Origin: Azolla caroliniana
Lineage: Eukaryota; Polypodiophyta
Direction of reading: 5' to 3'
Length of the DNA stretch: 64,000 bases
Assembly: GCA_043228905.1 (NCBI GenBank)
Contig: JBHGNT010000015.1
Span: 13,020,001-13,084,000 of the forward strand
In this document: positions 57,725-64,000 of the stretch, piece by piece
Layout of the letters: the number at the start of each line of letters is the position of its first letter
Position numbering within the stretch: the first letter of the stretch is position 1
Made by a program: the position numbers and the translations under genes
The notes under the pieces: model-generated
What the model saw: only the letters and a program-made list of their open reading frames with translations
The model's database searches: none
Told to the model about the DNA's origin: nothing

Positions 57725-58972
57725 CCAGACCTATATTGAGGAGAATTTGCTATCATAAAGGTAATTTGTGGGTTATTTTCTACTATTTTAAGCTATAGTA
57801 GGTCATAAAACACCTATAATTAGAGCATGTTTTTTTTTAAAAGTAAGGCAAGTCAACATAAAAAAGACTGATTTTGATAGACAATTTGATATCTTTTCCA
57901 CAGAATAATTAATTGTTGCCCCAAAAACACAATTTTTCTCTTTAAGGCTCTTCTTTTATACAGGAACTCGATACGGCGTATCGAGTTCCTGTTTAAAAAG
58001 CAAAGAAAACACAGGAACTTGATACGGCGTATCGAGTTCATGTTTAAAACCTAAACTTTAAACGGGAACTCGATACGCCCTATCGAGTTCCTGTGTTTTC
58101 TTTGCTTTTTAAACAGGAACTTGATACGTCGTATCGAGTTCCAGACCTATATTGAGGAGAATTTGCTATCATAAAGGTAATTTGTGGGTTATTTTCTACT
58201 ATTTTAAGCTATAGTAGGTCATAAAACACCTATAATTAGAGCATGTTTTTTTTTAAAAGTAAGGCAAGTCAACATAAAAAAGACTGATTTTGATAGACAA
58301 TTTGATATCTTTTCCACAGAATAATTAATTGTTGCCCCAAAAACACAATTTTTCTCTTTCAGGGCCTTCTTTTATACAGGAACTGGATACGACGTATTGA
58401 GTTCCTGTTTAAAAAGCAAAGAAAACACAGGAACTTGATACGGCGTATCGAGTTCATGTTTAAAACCTAAACTTTAAACGGGAACTCGATACGCCCTATC
58501 GAGTTCCTGTGTTTTCATTGCTTTTTAAACAGGAACTTGATACGTCGTATCGAGTTCCAGACCTATATTGAGGAGAATTTGCTATCATAAAGGTAATTTG
58601 TGGGTTATTTTCTACTATTTTAAGCTATAGTAGGTCATAAAACACCTATAATTAGAGCATGTTTTTTTTTAAAAGTAAGGCAAGTCAACATAAAAAAGAC
58701 TGATTTTGATAGACAATTTGATATCTTTTCCACAGAATAATTAATTGTTGCCCCAAAAACACAATTTTTCTCTTTCAGGGCCTTCTTTTATACAGGAACT
58801 GGATACGACGTATTGAGTTCCTGTTTAAAAAGCAAAGAAAACACAGGAACTTGATACGGCGTATCGAGTTCATGTTTAAAACCTAAACTTTAAACGGGAA
58901 CTCGATACGCCCTATTGAGTTCCTGTGTTTTCTTTGCTTTTTAAACAGGAACTTGATACGCCGTATCGAGTT
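57725..58972. repeat. 416-bp higher-order tandem repeat, 3 copies (copy B)
   Basis: CCAGACCTATATTGAGGAG recurs at 57725, 58141 and 58557, exactly 416 bp apart. Each unit includes about 230 bp of intron text and four palindromes. Copy A has a single version of this intron segment. Confidence 0.95.
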
Positions 58973-59231
58973 CCTGTTTAAAACCTAAACTTTAAACAGG
59001 AACTCAATACGCCGTATCGAGTTCCTGTGTTTTCCTAAACTTTAAACGGGAACTCGATACGCCGTATCGAGTTACTGTATAAAACCTACACTTTAAACAG
59101 GAACTCGATACGGCGTATCGAGTTCCTGTTTAAAAAGCAAAAAAGAAAATAGGAACTCGATACGTCGTATTGAGTTCCTGTATAAAGTTTGTATTTTATA
59201 CAGTAACTCGATACGCCGTATCGAATTCTTG
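57961..59231. repeat. Tandem palindrome array in intron 1 (copy B), about 17 palindromes
   Basis: Same 31-bp palindrome as 16185-16891 (arms CAGGAACTCGATAC / GTATCGAGTTCCTG), 51 bp apart within blocks. Grouped 4+4+4+5 because of the 416-bp triplication. Ends 47 bp from the exon 1 donor, exactly as in copy A. Confidence 0.95.
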
Positions 59232-59278
59232 AGCGACAAAACATATTTACAAAAATGTCCACAGTGTTAGAGGCCTAC

Positions 59279-59313
59279 CTGGAGTCCTCGCGCTCGATTC
59301 TCTTTAAAGACAT
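59279..59313 (-). pseudogene. ParB-methyltransferase, copy B: exon 1
   Basis: Reads MSLKRIEREDS and ends CTCCAG followed by donor GTAGGCC, as in copy A (MSSKKIERQDS). Agreement of frame, length and splice site in two copies supports this tiny exon. Confidence 0.7.
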
Positions 59314-59457
59314 GGTTGATCGTGTGGAAGTGGAGGCGGAGATCGCGCTTTCGTGCTTCGTGCTCTGTGTGCTTTGTGTGCTCTATGTGCTCTGTACGCT
59401 TTGTGTGCTCTTCTATGCTCTTGTGTGCTCTTGTGAGTGAAATATGACAAGGTCTTC

Positions 59458-59467
59458 CTATTTATAG
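59458..59467 (-). promoter_or_regulatory. TATA box of the copy B ParB-methyltransferase gene
   Basis: CTATAAATAG on the minus strand, at the same position relative to exon 1 as in copy A, where it is 116 bp from the ATG (here 145 bp because of a short expansion). Confidence 0.6.
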
Positions 59468-60103
59468 GGATTGACCACATTGGTTAAAGTAACCATAGTC
59501 ACCTTAACCAAGGTTGGTAAGTTTGAGGATAGTTAGTTGGTAACCACAGTCACATTAACTAGAGTAACTTATGATTGCATTAATGATTACAAAGTCAAAC
59601 TAACATATTGATCAATCTTTTATAGTCATAACAACCTGCAATGACTTCAAAGGTCATGAAGGAGTCAATGATAGAGGTTCATGAATGTACCAATGATTGA
59701 TTACTAAAAGCAAAAAAATTTGTGACTCTCAAATGCTGTGTATTAAAGATGTGGGCATGAATTAACCAATGATTGATAAGTCTAATATTTAAAATGGTGA
59801 GCCTTAAAGAACCAATGAGTGAGAGGTTCTATATGATTAGATTTATATTATACTTGATTTAACTTCATATATCTATGTAGTTTAAATAATTATTGATATT
59901 TTAAATACAATTACTATATTAAAAATAAATTTTTTATGTATTGTATTAATATAATATTAAATAATATAGACATTCTATTGATTTGGCTTTTGTTTAGAGA
60001 GAAGTTTATGTTTAGAGAGGAGTATATGTTTAGAGAGGAGCTTATTAGTTTTTTGCCTTACCCTAAGCACATAACTTACAGAGCCCTATCTAGACCTTAA
60101 GCC

Positions 60104-63100
60104 ATGAGTGAAGATTCACCGTTCTCAATTGAAGAATATTGTTTGTCATCAGACTCATCGTTTTCTACTGAAGAGTATTCTTTGTCGACAGACTCACCAT
60201 ATTCTATTGAAGAATATTGTCTGTCGACAGACTCACCATATTCTATTGAAGAATATTGTCTCAGCTCATCTTCACCTACAGGGAATGTAAATAATGACAC
60301 ATGTGAAGAGTTCTCTATTGAAGAATACGATATTAATAAAGATACGGAGATTGAAGGTAGTGCCAAGGAAACATTGAATAACATTGGCGATGGTCACAAC
60401 AAAGAATTAGATTGTAATAAGGTTACACCAACCTCTATGCAGGAAGAGAAATCTGGGAGCCCTATGCATATTAGAAGAATCCCACGAAGAATTCGTCTGG
60501 CTAGATTTAGCTTGGTGACATCAGATAAACAGATTGGATTTGATGTCAAAAAAATATGTTGTGCCCGTGGTTGTATGTCTATGATTGGAAAATCAAAGTT
60601 GTGAGAATTAAGGCGATACTATTTTTCGATGACCGGTGATGAGCAAGATACTTACCTCGGGTCACATATGCAACTAGTATCTGACAAATGTACGGGGATC
60701 AAAGTATCATTCGAGTATTATATCTGTCAGGAATAGTACTAAACAGAGATAGGATTAGTACTAAACAGAGAGAGAATTAGTACTAGAGAAGGGAAGTACT
60801 ATTAAAACTAAGGGGACGGGACTGCGTAAGACTCCCGAGAGAGAAAGAGAGAAGAGGAGAGATAGCGAGGACGAGAGAGGATGACAACAGATTATATATT
60901 ATAAGAAGAGTAAGTACAAAAGGGCTATGAGGCTAAAGACTGGCGTTGAACCAATTTTGTTCAACATAATGCCTAGTGCCCTCTTTTATAGTGTTCTCAG
61001 GAGTAATCCTGAAGCTTCTAGAATGTTCCAGAGAAATTTGGAATATACATTAATTTCCTATAATAAAATATAAATGAAAATAATATCCTACGTATTACAA
61101 TAGATGATATAATGGTCAAGAGCTCGACCCATATAACCTAAGGTCATGGGTTTGAGTCTTGCCATATCATGACAATATCTTCCATGCGCAACAGATATGT
61201 AGAGTTGCATTCAAAATTGCGTTATGTGTTAGTAACATGCGGCTACATAGAGTACAACAACGTCTACTTAGCGGGGATCAGATGCTCAATTCTAAAGAGG
61301 TTCCAAGTAAGAAAGGTGCAATTGGAAGACATGCTATTGGTTGGATGAAAAGTTACTTTCAGTTAAATTGTGAAGTAATGCCCACTACAGGTAGGATGCA
61401 CCTTTCTGATAATTACACACGTCGGGAAGTTTATGATGTCTATCGATCTGATATGGTGGGCTCATGTAATAGGTCAGTCACATATAGCCAATTCACAAGA
61501 TTATGGAGAGCTTGGTTTTCAAATGTTATCATTCCACGTAAAGTACGCATGGGGTATTGCTCCATTTGTGCAAATCTTAAAAGTTTGGCTAAAGGTGCAA
61601 AGACATCAATGGAAAAGGATATGAGTAAGAAGTTACTACAAGAGCATCGTGAGGCACAATCGTTAGAACGAAAGAAGGTGATGCATCATAGAGAGAAGTG
61701 TTTGAAGAGGCCCGAACAATACATGTGCTTAATGATAGATGGCATGAACCAGAAGAAGACGTGCTTGCCGCATATACAGAGGCTCCCCAAAGATGTCAAT
61801 GATGAGTGCGTTGTTCAAATGCACTTGGTGGGATGCTTGGCTTATAATAGGTCTGTTGGACCTCACGTCTTCATTACATACCCCAATGTTCACAATGACC
61901 CTAACCTAACAATTACAGTGATTCACCGAGTTTTGATGTCTTGGGGCCAACCTTTCCCACCTGTTCTATACATTCAATTAAAAATTCAACTATGTTTGGT
62001 TATCTAAGTATGTTGGTCAACCAAGAATTGTTTAGGAAAGTGAAAGTCAATTTTCTTTTGGTTGGCCACACATATGACCATATAGATAAGATGTTTAGCA
62101 CATTCTCCAGACAGTTGTCTCGGCATGATGCTTTCACTTTACCTAAACTATTTGATGTCATTTGTGATGCATATACACCACGCCCAAAAGTGTTACACTT
62201 GAAGGAGGTATATGACTTTAAGAGATATATATCAGATGGGGGTGTTGGGAATGTTAAAGTGCTTGCCCAGTTAAACAATATAAGCTTCAATCACATTTTT
62301 ATGATAAAAAAAAATGAAATAAGTGGTTCTACACTTTTGTATGCTAAACAATATTCATCTTCTACAACATGGGAACCTGAAGGTGGTTGCCAGTTATTAC
62401 TTTGTATGCCGAGTACAATTGTCCATGGAGCTAAGCATATGCCAATTGAGAAGAAAGGACAGTTGCAGAGTGACTTGGTATCGAAACAAAAACGGTTATG
62501 GCTCCAAGCCTTAGAAGAAAAAAGAAAGCATATTGAGGCTGCCAAGAAATATGCCGCAGAACAAGACACGTCATGGTGGGACGTATTTTATAGTGATCAG
62601 AAAGGAATTATAGACAATTGTGTATTTGGTGATAATTGGAATTTGGAAACGCCATTCACATGGTCGCTGCAACATGATCATGTAAATAGAACTCCAGAGC
62701 AACCAACAAATGCGATTAATGACAGTTTGGTCCATCCACAACAAAGAGACATTTATGTGGGACCAAGGATGACCAAAGCAGCCGAAGCTAGATGGCAAGG
62801 AAATTTGCAAGACCTCACGGCAGGGATGTTGATTGCAACACCGGCTAATGAGAACTCACATGGCCACCAATTTTGGGTTGGTAAAATTCTAGAAGTGCTA
62901 ATGCATGAAATAGAAAACACGATCAAATCTATAAACGTTCATTGATACAACACTAGAAGTGCAAATGCTTTTACAGGTAAGTATACATTGGAGATGATTG
63001 AATGCCCAACAAGAAAGGGAGGTAGGAAGAGGAAGCGAAACATTCGTAACACCTCGACCCTTGATATCTCTGATGTGGATATCATCGTGTACGACTTCAC

Positions 63101-63323
63101 ACTTACAAAAGCCGAACGATTAAGGAAGTCAACAATAGATATAATAAAAGAAAAATTACCAGGTCTACAAGGTGGCTCGAGTCAAAGGCAAACGAGATCT
63201 GCTACATATAATCTAGAGTCAAACCATTTGGTTTATGACGAAGATAATGCATTGATTGGTACATCCGAGGATGATGAGGAGGAATCTTCACTGTATATTA
63301 GTTATAGTAATGATTCTCCGTAA
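60104..63323 (+). pseudogene. DUF7869-family transposase, copy B
   Basis: Same protein as 19624-22411. The N-terminal 13-aa repeats are kept. Copy B has CAG at the site of the copy A TAG and is in frame at AQQICRVAF where copy A is shifted. Its own lesions are a TGA at 60602-60604 (copy A GGA), a solo LTR at 60725-61174, and a 22-bp loss near 61980 that removes the second catalytic Asp motif (DNTAREN) and shifts the frame. HTYDHIDKMF replaces HTHDHIDQRF. TGA at 62943-62945 is shared with copy A. From about 62150 on the two copies are almost identical. Confidence 0.85.
60725..61174 (-). mobile_element. Solo LTR of the chromovirus family
   Basis: 450 bp from TGTCAGGAATAG to GCCATATCATGACA with a perfect TSD ATATC (60720-60724 and 61175-61179). 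Interrupts the transposase gene of copy B. Produced by recombination between the two LTRs of a former full element. Confidence 0.96.
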
Positions 63324-63653
63324 AGGAGTGATCATGAATGTATATTTGCCTATTAAGTGTAACTACATTCCGCTTCTAACAAATCGAGTAATATAAAAGC
63401 ATGTGTTTTGAATTCTTATGATTTCTAAAAAATCGTCTTATAAAATAACATTGGTTGTAAAGTTTGTGATATAAATTGAGAATGTAACTTTTTCAAATTC
63501 GTCTTTATTTAGTTGCTTCAAAATCACGAAAATAGTGGATTTTTCACCTTTTTCATAATATGTTTGAACATGTATGATACTGGTAACAATGTGTTTTGTA
63601 AAATCATTGAAAAAGCCCTAAAATCAACCAAAATTTCCCTTATCCTTCCATTT

Positions 63654-63689
63654 ATGCGCGACCCTTCCACTTGTGAACGCGAACGTGTT
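63654..63689. repeat. Right terminal inverted repeat of transposon B (complete)
   Basis: 36 bases ending GCGAACGTGTT. The reverse complement matches the left end of copy A with three differences. Beyond it the sequence is tRNA-repeat text. Confidence 0.92.
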
Positions 63690-64000
63690 ACAACAAGTTA
63701 TATATTTAATCTCAATTTTAGCCAATCTTTAAAGATATGTCTCGATTATAAATTACAATTTTATCCTAAACGTTAATAACCAATTGACAATAATGTCGCC
63801 TTAATATGCGGCACCATACATACTTTTTCTAAAATATTTCTAGTCATCGTCAATAAACATTATGGATATTCAAATGGTGAAGTCGTTAGAGAGCTTGGGA
63901 GATACTAACGAAGACCAGTTGATTGTGGCCAATCGAGGTTTCGAACCTATGACCTTCGCGTTATTAGCACGACACTCTAACCAACTAAGCTAATTGGCCA
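63690..64000. repeat. tRNA-Ile repeat unit, right edge
   Basis: Resumes the 898-bp repeat at ACAACAAGTTATATATTTAATC and runs to the window end. Confidence 0.88.
63926..63999 (-). tRNA. tRNA-Ile(AAU)-like, copy 12
   Basis: 74 nt ending one base before the window edge. Anticodon AAT and acceptor kept. T-arm and D-arm have new changes (AATCGAGG; AACCAACTAAGC on the plus strand). Probable pseudogene. Confidence 0.65.

Larger units (their letters stand above)
37377..63689. mobile_element. TIR DNA transposon, copy B (left end deleted, multiply invaded)
   Basis: Pieces colinear with copy A: 37377-37436 (A 12363-12430), 37437-39547 (A 13314 to about 15416), 45010-45354 (A to about 15756), 57557-59640 (A 15757-17266), 59641-60724 (A 19115-20246) and 61175-63689 (A 20246-22758). 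It is interrupted by a copia, a chromovirus (itself split) and a solo LTR. The gypsy derivative of copy A is absent. The right TIR (63654-63689) is complete. The flank after it is a different point of the 898-bp repeat from that of copy A, so this is a separate insertion and not a duplication of the locus. A candidate duplication is ACAA at 63690-63693; the left partner is lost. Confidence 0.88.

Noticed and set aside
59255-59440. Plus-strand 61-aa open frame rich in Cys, Val and Leu, next to the palindrome array
   Set aside because: It is opposite to exon 1 and the 5' leader of the minus-strand gene. Copy A has a stop after about 26 codons. The CTGTGTGCT repeat explains its composition.
37377-63689. 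Copy B as a simple segmental duplication of copy A
   Set aside because: The right flanks are different positions of the tRNA repeat, and the nested gypsy of copy A is absent from B with a clean empty site.

Overview
This window is a repeat-dense stretch of a eukaryotic nuclear genome, almost certainly a land plant. It holds Ty1/copia elements primed by initiator tRNA-Met, Ty3/gypsy elements (one with a chromodomain), spliced genes with GT-AG introns of 76-91 bp, and a tandem array of tRNA-Ile(AAU)-like genes. No ordinary host protein gene was found. A seed-free plant (lycophyte, fern or bryophyte) is my guess from the element families; it is not proven.

The substrate of the whole window is a roughly 898-bp tandem repeat. 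Each unit carries one minus-strand tRNA-Ile(AAU)-like sequence. Twelve copies are visible: 2 at 4.8-5.8 kb, 9 at 22.8-28.8 kb and 1 at the right edge. Everything else has landed in or beside this array.

The most interesting content is a large TIR DNA transposon present twice. Copy A (11362-22758) has TIRs beginning AACACGTTCGC and a 4-bp TCGT duplication. It carries two divergent genes. On the plus strand is a DUF7869-type RNase H-fold transposase candidate. On the minus strand is a six-exon gene encoding a ParB/Srx-like domain followed by a beta-class DNA N6-adenine/N4-cytosine methyltransferase (order: motif IV DIPYG, then X QKP, then I DLFFGTGTT). Intron 1 of this gene holds an array of about 13 near-perfect 31-bp palindromes, 51 bp apart in its regular part. 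A ParB-domain protein next to a tandem palindrome array recalls bacterial ParB-parS, but this is inference. Copy B (37377-63689) is a second, independently inserted and heavily interrupted copy. Its left end is deleted, its methyltransferase C-terminal half is lost, and its palindrome array is expanded to about 17. Both copies carry lesions, several of them shared.

Layout. 1-4530: decayed copia interrupted by a solo LTR. 4572-5813: tRNA repeat units. 5814-11207: copia with 97%-similar LTRs and a broken polyprotein. 11362-22758: transposon A, with a small gypsy deletion derivative at 17272-19109 that encodes an in-frame Gag-integrase fusion. 22763-28881: tRNA repeat array. 28882-33491: gypsy element truncated at its 5' LTR. 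33492-37376: truncated chromovirus. 37377-63689: transposon B. Inside B are an intact young copia (39548-45009, TSD TATTG), a chromovirus (45355-57551, TSD CTAGC) itself split by a gypsy of a lineage I associate mainly with fungi (48451-54972), and a solo chromovirus LTR (60725-61174, TSD ATATC). 63690-64000: tRNA repeat again.
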